Origin: Nocardioides alkalitolerans
GTDB lineage: Bacteria; Actinomycetota; Actinomycetes; Propionibacteriales; Nocardioidaceae
DNA length: 64,000 nucleotides
Direction: 5' to 3'
Assembly: GCA_038184435.1 (NCBI GenBank)
Contig: CP116227.1
Coordinates: 124,001 to 188,000 of the forward strand
Both the position numbers and the translations under genes were made by a program. The notes under the pieces are model-generated. The model saw only the letters and a list, made by a program, of their open reading frames with translations. It was not told the DNA's origin and searched no databases. Below are positions 32,763 through 40,695 of the stretch, in pieces; within the stretch, counting starts at the first letter, position 1, and the number at the start of each line of letters is the position of its first letter.

Positions 32763-34309
32763 CGGACGCTCTCCTTCTCGACGGTCTCGTCGGCGGCGGG
32801 GGCCTTGACCGCGGCCTCGGTGGGGGTACGGCGCGGGCGCACCCGGGCGAGCACGAGGGGCACCGCGACGAGCAGCACGATCACGGCGTAGACCACGACC
32901 GCCAGGGGCTCGTCGACGAGCCCGGCGGGGTCGCCGCCGGAGATCGCCAGCGCCTCGCGCATCTTGGTCTCCATCAGCGGTCCGAGGATCACGCCGAGGA
33001 TGAGGGGCAGCACCGGCAGCCCGAACCGTCGCATCGCCAGGCCGAGCAGGCCGAAGACGAGCAGCAGGAACAGGTCGAACGGCTGCTGGTTCGCCGTGTA
33101 GGCGCCCAGCGAGGCGAAGAACAGGATGCCCGCGTAGAGGTAGGGGCGCGGGATCCGGAGCAGCTTCGCCCACAGCGGCGCGAGCGGCAGGTTGAGCACG
33201 AGCAGCAGCGTGTTGCCGATGAGCAGGCTGGCGAGCAGCGTCCACACGAGGTCGGGGTGCTCCGTCATGAGCTGCGGGCCGGGCTGGATGCCGTAGCCCT
33301 GCAGCGCCGCCAGCATGATCGTCGCGGTCGCGGTGACCGGCAGACCGAGCGCCAGCAGCGGCACGAACGTGCCCGCGGCCGAGGCGTTGTTGGCGGCCTC
33401 CGGTCCGGCGACGCCCTCGATGGCGCCGCTGCCGAACTCGTGGCCCTTCTTCGCGAGGCGCTTCTCCAGCACGTACGAGAGGAAGGTGGGCGTCTCCGCG
33501 CCACCCGCCGGCACGGCGCCGAACGGGAAGCCGAGGGCGGTGCCGCGCAGCCACGGCTTCCAGGAGCGGCCCCAGTCGTCGCGGCCCATCCAGGGACGAC
33601 CCACGGGGATCACCGAGAGGGGACGGCGGCGCAGGTGGGCGGCGACCCAGAGGGCCTCGCCGAGGGCGAAGATGCCGACCGCGACGACGACGATGTCGAG
33701 CCGGTCCGCCAGCAGCGGCTGGTCGAAGGACAGGCGCGGCTGGCCCGTGTTCATGTCGAGGCCGACGAGCCCGATCGTCAGGCCGATGAAGAGGGCGATG
33801 AAGCCGCGCAGCCGCGAGGAGCCGAGGACGCTGGTGACGAGCACCATCGCCATGAGCATGATCGCCAGGTAGGACGGGGCGCCGATCTTCACGGCCACCC
33901 CGGCGAGCGCGGGGGCGAAGAACACGACCAGCATCGTGCCGATCGTGCCGGCGATGAAGGAGCCGATGGCGGCGGTCGCGAGCGCCTGCGCGGCCCGTCC
34001 CTTCTTCGCCATCTTGTTGCCCTCGAGCGCCGTCATCACCGAGGCGGACTCACCGGGGGTGTTGAGCAGGATCGAGGTGGTGGAGCCGCCGTACATGCCG
34101 CCGTAGTAGATGCCGGCGAACATGATGAAGGCCTGGGTCGGCTCGAGGCCGAAGGTGACGGGGAGCAGCAGGGCGACCGCCATGGCGGGGCCGATGCCGG
34201 GGAGCACACCGACGAACGTGCCGAGCAGCACGCCGATCGCGGCCCACATGAGGTTCTCGGGCGTGATGGCCGTGGCGAGGCCGTCCGCGAGGAGTGACAG
34301 GGAGTCCAT
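32759..34309 (-). CDS. tctA: Tripartite tricarboxylate transporter, large membrane subunit (operon 2)
   Basis: 516 aa and about 12 helices, with GVLPGIGPAMAVALLLPVTF, GIYYGGMYGGSTTSILLNTPG and GAVPAGGAETPTFLSY. It is clearly paralogous to the tctA at 28735. The ATG at 34309 (MDSLSLLADG) has AAAGGCG upstream; an in-frame upstream start would run into tctB. Works with TctB (34320) and TctC (34933). Confidence 0.93.
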   Translation of the reverse strand: MDSLSLLADGLATAITPENLMWAAIGVLLGTFVGVLPGIGPAMAVALLLPVTFGLEPTQAFIMFAGIYYGGMYGGSTTSILLNTPGESASVMTALEGNKMAKKGRAAQALATAAIGSFIAGTIGTMLVVFFAPALAGVAVKIGAPSYLAIMLMAMVLVTSVLGSSRLRGFIALFIGLTIGLVGLDMNTGQPRLSFDQPLLADRLDIVVVAVGIFALGEALWVAAHLRRRPLSVIPVGRPWMGRDDWGRSWKPWLRGTALGFPFGAVPAGGAETPTFLSYVLEKRLAKKGHEFGSGAIEGVAGPEAANNASAAGTFVPLLALGLPVTATATIMLAALQGYGIQPGPQLMTEHPDLVWTLLASLLIGNTLLLVLNLPLAPLWAKLLRIPRPYLYAGILFFASLGAYTANQQPFDLFLLLVFGLLGLAMRRFGLPVLPLILGVILGPLMETKMREALAISGGDPAGLVDEPLAVVVYAVIVLLVAVPLVLARVRPRRTPTEAAVKAPAADETVEKESVR

Positions 34310-34319
34310 GACGCGCCTT

Positions 34320-34883
34320 TCAGAGGATCCCGTCGAGGACACCCGGCGTGAGCGGGATGCCGAGACCGACGTAGAAGCCGTACCAGCTGCCGACCGCGAG
34401 GACGGCGCCGATGAGGAGGTCGCGCACGTAGGTGCGCGAGCCGAGCGACCAGGTGGCGCCGGCGAAGAGGATCGCGCCCGAGATGGCCCAGCCGAGCCAG
34501 TCGACGGTCGCGATGGTGAGCACGAGCACGCCGACGAGCTTCGCGACGGTCAGCCAGTCGGAGCGCTGCGAGAGGTCAACGTCCTCGCCGTCCTCCGGGG
34601 ACGGTACGTCGCCGCGCAGGGCCGCGAGGCCGAGCAGGACCCCGAGGCCGGCGAGCACCGAACCGATGACGTACGGGAACGCCTTGGGCCCGACGGGGTC
34701 GGCGAACCCGACGACGAGGGTGGAGGCGTCGTACACGGTGTAGGCGCCGACGACGACGAGCGCCGCGGCCAGGCCGAGCTGCGCGAGGTCGCGCTCGCGC
34801 TCGGGAGCGGGCGGAGGGGTGCCCTCGACCGCGGGGGCGGTGGGGGCGGCCGGTCGGGCCGGCTCGGTGGGGGTGGTGGTCAT
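34320..34883 (-). CDS. tctB: Tripartite tricarboxylate transporter, small membrane subunit (operon 2)
   Basis: 187 aa. A Pro/Ala-rich cytoplasmic start is followed by four helices (LGLAAALVVVGAYTVY, FPYVIGSVLAGLGVLLGLAAL, LTVAKLVGVLVLTIATVDWLGWAISGAILFAG and LLIGAVLAVGSWYGFYVGLG), the TctB pattern. It has weak primary similarity to the tctB at 30298, as usual for this family. ATG at 34883, 49 bp after tctC. Confidence 0.88.
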   Translation of the reverse strand: MTTTPTEPARPAAPTAPAVEGTPPPAPERERDLAQLGLAAALVVVGAYTVYDASTLVVGFADPVGPKAFPYVIGSVLAGLGVLLGLAALRGDVPSPEDGEDVDLSQRSDWLTVAKLVGVLVLTIATVDWLGWAISGAILFAGATWSLGSRTYVRDLLIGAVLAVGSWYGFYVGLGIPLTPGVLDGIL

Positions 34884-34932
34884 CGCGGGCTCGTTCCTCC
34901 GAGGGCGTCAGCAGGGGAGTGCGGGGTGGGGG

Positions 34933-35949
34933 TCACGACAGGTTCAGCCCGAGCTCGTCGAGGGTGTCGGCCACGCGGGCGTCCTCCTCGACCAGGAACT
35001 CCTCGAACTCGTCGCCGGTCTGCAGCGCGTCGATCCAGCCGTTGTCGGCCATCGCCTGCTGCCACTCGTCGGTCCCGTGCATCTCGACGACGAGCTCGAT
35101 GAGGCGGTCGCGGGCCTCGTCCGAGATGCCGGGCGGGGCGAGCACGCCGCGCCAGTTGTTGAAGACGAGGTCGACGCCGGACTCGCTCACGGTCGGCACG
35201 TCGGAGAGGACGTCGTTGGCGAGACGCTCCTCGCCGGAGACGGCCAGCGCGCGCAGGTCGCCCGAGGCGATCTGGCCCTCGAACTCGCCGAGGCCCGAGA
35301 ACCCGACCTGGATCTTGTCGCCCAGCAGGGCGGAGGTCAGGGGGCCGCCGCCGTCGTAGACGACGTAGCGGACGTCCTTGGGGTCGATCCCCGCCGCCTG
35401 GGCCAGCAGCATCGGGAAGAGGTGGTCGGGACCGCCGACGGACGAGCCGCCGCCGACCACGATCGAACCGGGGTCCGCGCGCCAGGCCTCGATGAAGTCG
35501 TCGAAGGTCGCGTAGGGCGAGCTCGCGGGAACGAGCACGCCCTCCTGGTCCTCGATCAGCTTGGCGATGGGCGTCGCGTCCTGGGGGCGGACGTCGTTGC
35601 CGTTGGAGTAGAGCGAACCGACGACGCCGAGACCCATGTACATCATCAGGTGCTCGTCGCCCTCGGCGTTCATGAGCCGGGACATGGCCACGGAGCCGCC
35701 CGCACCGATGATGTTGTTGATCTCGAAGTCGCCCTCGGTGAGGGTGTTGCGCTCCATGGCCGCCACGGCGGCCCGCCCGGTCTGGTCGTAACCTCCACCG
35801 GGGCTGTTCGGGATGTAGACCGTGTAGTCGTCCCCGGAGCCACCGCGGGTGACCCCGCAGGCGCTCGCCAGCGCCGCGACCATCACGCCGGCGACGGTCG
35901 CGCCGGTGATGCGGGTGAGCCGCGACGTACGGGAGAATGGCTGCTTCAT
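34933..35949 (-). CDS. tctC: Tripartite tricarboxylate transporter solute-binding lipoprotein (operon 2)
   Basis: A 338-aa lipoprotein with lipobox LASAC near residue 31. Bug/TctC features: IPNSPGGGYDQTGRAAVAAME, NIIGAGGSVAMSRLMN, VGGGSSVGGPDHLFPMLLAQAAG and NNWRGVLAPPGISDEAR. The ATG at 35949 begins MKQPFSRTSR. It heads operon 2 and diverges from the sensor-kinase gene at 36014 across 64 bp. Ligand probably a carboxylate sensed by that kinase. Confidence 0.92.
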   Translation of the reverse strand: MKQPFSRTSRLTRITGATVAGVMVAALASACGVTRGGSGDDYTVYIPNSPGGGYDQTGRAAVAAMERNTLTEGDFEINNIIGAGGSVAMSRLMNAEGDEHLMMYMGLGVVGSLYSNGNDVRPQDATPIAKLIEDQEGVLVPASSPYATFDDFIEAWRADPGSIVVGGGSSVGGPDHLFPMLLAQAAGIDPKDVRYVVYDGGGPLTSALLGDKIQVGFSGLGEFEGQIASGDLRALAVSGEERLANDVLSDVPTVSESGVDLVFNNWRGVLAPPGISDEARDRLIELVVEMHGTDEWQQAMADNGWIDALQTGDEFEEFLVEEDARVADTLDELGLNLS

Positions 35950-35970
35950 GTGGTGATCGTCACCCCGCTT

Positions 35971-36023
35971 GTGGTCGGCGTCACGCTTAGGCGCGTAACG
36001 GAGGTTTCGGAACTTGTGGTCAC
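35971..36023. promoter_or_regulatory. 53-bp shared element, copy 2 (between TTT operon 2 and the sensor kinase)
   Basis: It matches 32244-32296 at 39 of 53 positions with no gaps. Here the conserved AACTTGTGGTCAC end also includes the TTG start codon of the kinase (36014), and the kinase ribosome-binding site (36000-36004) lies inside the element. A second GACCACAAG direct repeat unit occurs on the minus strand nearby. Confidence 0.6.
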
Positions 36024-37690
36024 CCGCGGCCGGTGCGCGCCGGCCCCGTCTCACCCTCGCGGGGCAGTTCCTCGTGCTGCAGCTCAGCGTGCTCGTGATG
36101 GTGCTGGGGGTCGCGGGGTTCGTGACGCTGCAGCAGACCGAGACCTCGTTCCGCGACGAGCGCGGCAGCCGCCTGCGGCAGGCCGCCGAGAGCCTCGCCA
36201 ACACGGCGGTCGTGCGTGACGAGCTGCAACGCCGGTACCCGGCGACGGAGGCGCTCGCGTCCTACGCCACGGAGGTGCAGAACCGCCTCGGGGCCGACGC
36301 GGTCTACCTGACCGACGCGGACGGCCGGCAGGTCATCGGGCCCGACCCGACGCTCGTGGACGAGCGGATCGACCTCGGCGACGGCTCGATCCTCCGGGGC
36401 CGGGTCTGGACGGGGGACGTCGACGAGCGCGACCGGCACTCCCTCGCGGCGCTCGTGCCGGTGCTCGGGGACGACGGCGCGCTCGTCGGCATCGTCATGG
36501 TGGCGGAGACCTATCCCTCGTGGTCCGAGCTCGTCGAGCGCTCCGTGCCCGACCTCCTCGTGTTCCTCGGCCTCGGCCTCGCCCTCGGCGGGGTCGGCTC
36601 GTTCGTGCTGTCGCGGCTGATCAAGCGGCGTACCCGCGGGATGGAGCCCGCCGAGATCTCCGCCCTCGCCGACCAGCGGGAGGCGCTCCTGCACTCGCTC
36701 CGCGAGGGCCTGGTGGGGGTCGCCGCCGACGGCCGGGTGACCGTCGTCAACGACACCGCCCGTGCGCTGCTGGGGCTGGCGGAGGTCGGTCCCGACGACC
36801 GGCTCGCCGACCTCGACCTGCCGCCCGAGGTGGCCGAGCTGCTCACCGCGGACGAGCCCGAGGACGAGGTCGTCGACGCCCTGCTCGTGGTCGGCGGGCG
36901 CGTGCTCGTCGTCAACCGCCGGCGCGTGCGCGGGCCCGGCGCGACCGGTGGGGTGGTCGTCACGCTCCGCGACCACACCGAGCTCCTCGCGCTCCGCAGC
37001 GAGCTGCGCGAGCGCGAGTCGGTGACGGAGACGCTCCGCGCGCAGACGCACGAGTTCTCCAACCGGCTCCACACGATCTCGGGCCTGCTGCAGCTGGAGG
37101 AGTACGACGAGGCCTCGGCCGCGATCGGCACCATCGTGCGGCGCCAGGCGGAGATCAGCGACGGCGTGCGCGCCCGGGTCGAGGACCCCCAGGTCGCCGC
37201 GCTCCTCGTCGCGAAGGTGAGCGTCGCGGCCGAGCGCGGGCTGCCCATCGAGGTGGTCGACACCGACGGCGCCGGCCCCCTGCCCCGCCTCGACCCCGAC
37301 CTCGCCGCCGACGTCGCCACGGTCCTGGGCAACCTCGTCGACAACGCCGTCGACGCCGTCGTCGCAGCGCGCGCGACCGACGCGGCGTCCCGCCGGGAGG
37401 ACGTCGTCGAGGTGCGGCTCCGGTACGACGCGGGAGCGGCCTGGGTCGAGGTCGGCGACACCGGCGCGGGGATCGCCCCGGCGGACCACGCGCGGATCTT
37501 CGACCGGGGGTGGTCCACCAAGCCCGGCGGGATCGGCGGACGGGGCATCGGCCTCGCGCTCGTGCGCCAGGTCTGCCAGCGTCGGGGCGGGGAGGTGTCG
37601 GTCGGGTCGCGTCCGGGGGGTGGTGCGGTGTTCACTGCTCGCATGCCCGGCCGCCCGCACCCCGACGTCGAGGACGGCGCCCGTGCCTGA
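36014..37690 (+). CDS. CitA/DcuS-type sensor histidine kinase
   Basis: 558 aa. TM1 (about residues 17-39), an extracytoplasmic Cache/PAS sensor (about 40-170), TM2 (about 178-202), a cytoplasmic PAS domain (about 215-330) and a SpoOB-type kinase core with QTHEFSNRLHTISGLLQL as H-box. NLVDNAVDA (N box), GDTGAGI (G1) and GGRGIGLALV (G2) complete the ATPase. The TTG start has GGAGG 9 bases upstream and no alternative start before TM1. CitA-type kinases sense citrate or other di/tricarboxylates, matching the adjacent TTT operons. Confidence 0.9.
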   Translation: MWSPAAGARRPRLTLAGQFLVLQLSVLVMVLGVAGFVTLQQTETSFRDERGSRLRQAAESLANTAVVRDELQRRYPATEALASYATEVQNRLGADAVYLTDADGRQVIGPDPTLVDERIDLGDGSILRGRVWTGDVDERDRHSLAALVPVLGDDGALVGIVMVAETYPSWSELVERSVPDLLVFLGLGLALGGVGSFVLSRLIKRRTRGMEPAEISALADQREALLHSLREGLVGVAADGRVTVVNDTARALLGLAEVGPDDRLADLDLPPEVAELLTADEPEDEVVDALLVVGGRVLVVNRRRVRGPGATGGVVVTLRDHTELLALRSELRERESVTETLRAQTHEFSNRLHTISGLLQLEEYDEASAAIGTIVRRQAEISDGVRARVEDPQVAALLVAKVSVAAERGLPIEVVDTDGAGPLPRLDPDLAADVATVLGNLVDNAVDAVVAARATDAASRREDVVEVRLRYDAGAAWVEVGDTGAGIAPADHARIFDRGWSTKPGGIGGRGIGLALVRQVCQRRGGEVSVGSRPGGGAVFTARMPGRPHPDVEDGARA

Positions 37691-38396
37691 CCGCCCCGAC
37701 AACGGCCCGGACCTGCGGGTGCTCGTCGTCGACGACGACTTCATGGTCGCCTCCATCCACACCCGCTTCGTCGAGCGCGCCCCCGGCTTCACCCCGGTCG
37801 GTGTCGCCGCCACCGCGCGGGCCGCGCTCGAGGAGATCGACCGGCTGCAGCCCGACCTCGTGCTGCTCGACGTGCACCTGCCCGACGCCTCCGGCATCGA
37901 CGTGCTGCGCCGCCTCCGCGGCGCGGGCAACGAGGTCGGCGTCATCATGGTGACCGCGGCGCGCGAGGCCGAGACCGTCCGGGCGGCGGCCGCGGCCGGT
38001 GCGGCGCACTACCTCGTCAAGCCGTTCGAGCGCAGCGACCTCGAGGCGCGGTTGGAGGGCTTCCGCCGCAGCCGCGCCGCGCTCGCGGCGATCGACACCG
38101 ACGAGGCGTCGGCCGCGCGCGCGACGCAGGACGCCATCGATGCCGTCTTCGCCCCTGCCCCCGGCGCCCGGGTCGCCCTGCCGAAGGGGCTCTCCGTCGA
38201 GACCGCCGGTGCCGTGGCGTCGGCCCTCGCCGGCGGCGAGGAGCTGTCCGCCAGCGACGTCGCCGACCGGATCGGCGTCTCCCGCGTCAGCGCCCGGCGC
38301 TACCTCGAGCACTTCGTCGAGACGGGCCGGCTCACGGCGCGGTTGCAGTACGGCGGCACGGGCCGCCCCGTGCGGCTCTACCGGCGCGAGGACTGA
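37683..38396 (+). CDS. CitB/DpiA-type response regulator
   Basis: 237 aa. A receiver domain with phospho-acceptor Asp63 (LLLDVHLPD) and Lys113 (YLVKPF) precedes a C-terminal HTH (SASDVADRIGVSRVSARRYLEHFVETGRL) of the CitB family. The GTG at 37683 overlaps the kinase stop by 8 bp, so the pair is co-translated. The most likely targets are the two 53-bp elements upstream of the TTT operons. Confidence 0.92.
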   Translation: MPDRPDNGPDLRVLVVDDDFMVASIHTRFVERAPGFTPVGVAATARAALEEIDRLQPDLVLLDVHLPDASGIDVLRRLRGAGNEVGVIMVTAAREAETVRAAAAAGAAHYLVKPFERSDLEARLEGFRRSRAALAAIDTDEASAARATQDAIDAVFAPAPGARVALPKGLSVETAGAVASALAGGEELSASDVADRIGVSRVSARRYLEHFVETGRLTARLQYGGTGRPVRLYRRED

Positions 38397-38471
38397 GCCA
38401 CTCGAAGCGGACTGGCCTGGTCCGCTGAGACGTGTTCCGCCAATGCGCGCGCGCCCCGGCGCTCCCGCGGC

Positions 38472-38512
38472 TAGCGTCCTCGGCCGGGTCCGGAGTGCTC
38501 TGCTCCGGACCC
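38472..38512 (+). promoter_or_regulatory. TAGCGT -10 box and hairpin before the secreted Ig-like gene
   Basis: TAGCGT (38472-38477) could be the -10 box of the gene starting at 38540. A perfect 10-bp hairpin GGGTCCGGAG/CTCCGGACCC (38486-38512) follows. It would lie in the 5' leader of that gene, or act as terminator of the response-regulator transcript. Confidence 0.4.
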
Positions 38513-38539
38513 TCGTCACGTCAGGGAACGAGGATCTCC

Positions 38540-39886
38540 ATGCGCACCACCACGAGGCTCGGGGCCGTCGCCGCCACCGCGGCCGGCACGCTCCTGCTCA
38601 GCGGTCTCGGCGCCGTCGCGCCGGCCCAGGCCGCCGCCGGGCTCATGATCGACACGATCACCTACGCCCCGGCGTACGCGGAGTCGCCGTCCCCGTACGT
38701 GCCGCTGAACTGCGGCGTGGAGATCGACTTCACGGACCCCACGCGCGGCTACGACTACGACGTCGAGATCTCTCCCGAGGTGGACGTGGACGTCTACCTG
38801 GAGGCGGACTACGACGGCGGCTTCTTCTACGTGGACTGTGGTGACGCCGACAGCGGGTTCCAGAACGGCGTCACGTACGCGTTCACGGTGGTGGAGTACA
38901 ACGACCGCGGTCGGATCACGGAGACCGCTTCGCAGTCGTTCACGTTCAACGAGGTCGGCGCTCCGGTCGACGCGTGGGTCGAGAGCGGCGGCCAGCGGGT
39001 CGAGGGAGGGACGCTGCCGACGGGTCTCGTCGACCTCCGCTTCGAGGGCGAGTTCGAGCCCGGCACGTCCTTCCTCACGCTGGTGCGGTACTCGCCCACG
39101 ACGAACTTCGGCGCTGCGGACGAGGCACGGAACCCGGTTGCCAGCCGCTACGTGAGCAGCGGATCCATGCCGGCCACTCAGCTCTCGGTGCCGCACAACC
39201 TGGGTGGCGGCTACGTCTGGATCTCGGTGCGTGCACAGCGGGCAGGACGTGCGCCCGTCGTCTTCGCGTGGGAGCCCTTCCGCGCGATCACCCCGCCGGC
39301 GACGCAGCCCGTCCCGGCCAGTTTCGTGCATCATGCCGGGCAGAAGTCTGGACCGGCGACGGCCGGTTACGGAGCAGCGGTCACCCGCGTCAACTTCACC
39401 GAGACGGGCGAGAGCAACGGGGCGCGCCCTCACTACCAGTGGTTCCTCGACGGGAAGAAGATCCCGGGCGCCACGACCGACACCTACGTCCCGCCGGTCT
39501 CGACCGTCGGTCGCCGGCTGACCCTCGGTCTCCAGATCACCGCCCCCGGCTACCTGCCGCGGAACGGTTCGTTCGACTTCGGCGTGGTCGGGCAGCGCTC
39601 GGTCCCGGCCGGGTGGGTCAAGGCGCCGGCGACGAAGTCCGGTACGGCGCGGGTCGGCAGCACCGTCGCGGTGTCGGGTCCGGCCCTCACGCCGACCGCG
39701 GTCTCCTCGGGCGCGAAGACCTACTACCAGTGGTTCCTCGACGGCAAGAAGATCCCCGGGGCGACCTCGCGGACCTACAAGGTCCCGGCGGCGGCCAAGG
39801 GAAAGACCCTCACGGTGGGGATCGCCGTGACCAAGACGGCGTGGAAGCCCCTCAACCAGACGGTGGGCTTCGGTCGGGTCGGCTGA
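38540..39886 (+). CDS. Secreted protein with two C-terminal Ig-like repeats
   Basis: 448 aa with a clear signal peptide (residues 1-32, ending APAQA-AA). A unique N-terminal half has beta-rich, Tyr/Asp-rich sequence. Two C-terminal modules each contain the identical block YQWFLDGKKIPGAT, beginning at residues 299 and 396 (97 residues apart). Such modules occur in actinobacterial surface and exported proteins. No LPxTG or membrane anchor is seen, so it is probably released or loosely bound. The ATG follows ACGAGGA. Function unknown. Confidence 0.8.
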   Translation: MRTTTRLGAVAATAAGTLLLSGLGAVAPAQAAAGLMIDTITYAPAYAESPSPYVPLNCGVEIDFTDPTRGYDYDVEISPEVDVDVYLEADYDGGFFYVDCGDADSGFQNGVTYAFTVVEYNDRGRITETASQSFTFNEVGAPVDAWVESGGQRVEGGTLPTGLVDLRFEGEFEPGTSFLTLVRYSPTTNFGAADEARNPVASRYVSSGSMPATQLSVPHNLGGGYVWISVRAQRAGRAPVVFAWEPFRAITPPATQPVPASFVHHAGQKSGPATAGYGAAVTRVNFTETGESNGARPHYQWFLDGKKIPGATTDTYVPPVSTVGRRLTLGLQITAPGYLPRNGSFDFGVVGQRSVPAGWVKAPATKSGTARVGSTVAVSGPALTPTAVSSGAKTYYQWFLDGKKIPGATSRTYKVPAAAKGKTLTVGIAVTKTAWKPLNQTVGFGRVG

Positions 39887-39896
39887 GCCAGGGCAG

Positions 39897-39932
39897 GGGG
39901 TCGTCGCTCACGGCAACGTGAACGACGACCCC
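39897..39932. terminator. Bidirectional terminator with GCAA tetraloop
   Basis: The stem GGGGTCGTCG...CGACGACCCC extends through TCACG/CGTGA (one C-A mismatch) to a GCAA (GNRA) loop, 15 bp in all. It sits between the convergent Ig-like and GNAT genes, slightly overlapping the GNAT 3' end. Confidence 0.7.
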
Positions 39933-40612
39933 GGCTGCGTCACGAGCACGAAGTCGACGGTGGTGCGCAGCGTGAAGCCGAGGTGCTCGTATAGCCCGAC
40001 CGCCCGGGCGTTCGCGGCGACGGTGTGCAGCATCGGCCGCTCGCCCCGCTCCGTGATGCCGGCGGCGACGGCGGCGACGAGGCCCGCGGCGTACCCGCGT
40101 CCCTGCCACGCCGGGTCCGTGCAGACCGCGCTGATCTCCGTCCAGCCGGCGGGGTGCATGCGTTCGCCCGCCAAGGCGACGAGCGCGCCGTCGGGGGAGT
40201 GGACACCCAGGTAGGTGCCCAGCGTGGCCGTGCGCGGGAAGAACGGTCCGGGCCGGGTGCGACGGGTGAGGTCGAGCATCGCCGCCACGTCCGCCGGGTC
40301 GTCGGCGTGGAGCCGACGGAGGCCCGGGAGGTCGCGGCCTCCGGCCGGCGGACGCTCGGCGACCATCTGCACGCCCGGCACGCTCTCGACCAGTCGCCAC
40401 CCCTCGGGCACGGTGACGTGCGGCGCGGTGACGACCGCCGCGTCGTCCGGGCCGAGGAGGTCGCGGAGGTCGGCCCAGCACGCGGGGTCCGCGGGGTCGG
40501 CGAGCCCCGCGAAGGGGGCGACGTCGGCCGCGTACCGCCGCGCTGAGCCGGCGCCGACGGCGCGGTCGGCGTGCGGGCCGGTGAGGGCGGACCAGGCGAC
40601 GTTGTCGAGCAC
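39908..40612 (-). CDS. GNAT family N-acetyltransferase
   Basis: 234 aa. The C-terminal GNAT fold shows ISAVCTDPAWQGRGYAAGLVAAVAAGI, which contains the acetyl-CoA motif QGRGYA, then NARAVGLYEHLGFTLRTTVDF. The N-terminal half is less conserved. The GTG at 40612 was chosen because conserved sequence (VAWSALTGPHADRA) begins here; it lacks a strong ribosome-binding site, so the start is uncertain. Substrate unknown. Confidence 0.78.
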   Translation of the reverse strand: MLDNVAWSALTGPHADRAVGAGSARRYAADVAPFAGLADPADPACWADLRDLLGPDDAAVVTAPHVTVPEGWRLVESVPGVQMVAERPPAGGRDLPGLRRLHADDPADVAAMLDLTRRTRPGPFFPRTATLGTYLGVHSPDGALVALAGERMHPAGWTEISAVCTDPAWQGRGYAAGLVAAVAAGITERGERPMLHTVAANARAVGLYEHLGFTLRTTVDFVLVTQPGSSFTLP

Positions 40613-40683
40613 GGGTCGAGGGTAGGGGTCATCCCATCGGGCGACGGCCCCGCGCGTCCGTTGTGGCGGGCCCGCGCAGTCCC

Positions 40684-40689
40684 TAGGGT
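40684..40689 (+). promoter_or_regulatory. -10 box TAGGGT, predicted leaderless promoter
   Basis: TAGGGT ends 6 bases before the ATG at 40696, with no ribosome-binding site. Confidence 0.45.
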
Positions 40690-40695
40690 GCTGCA

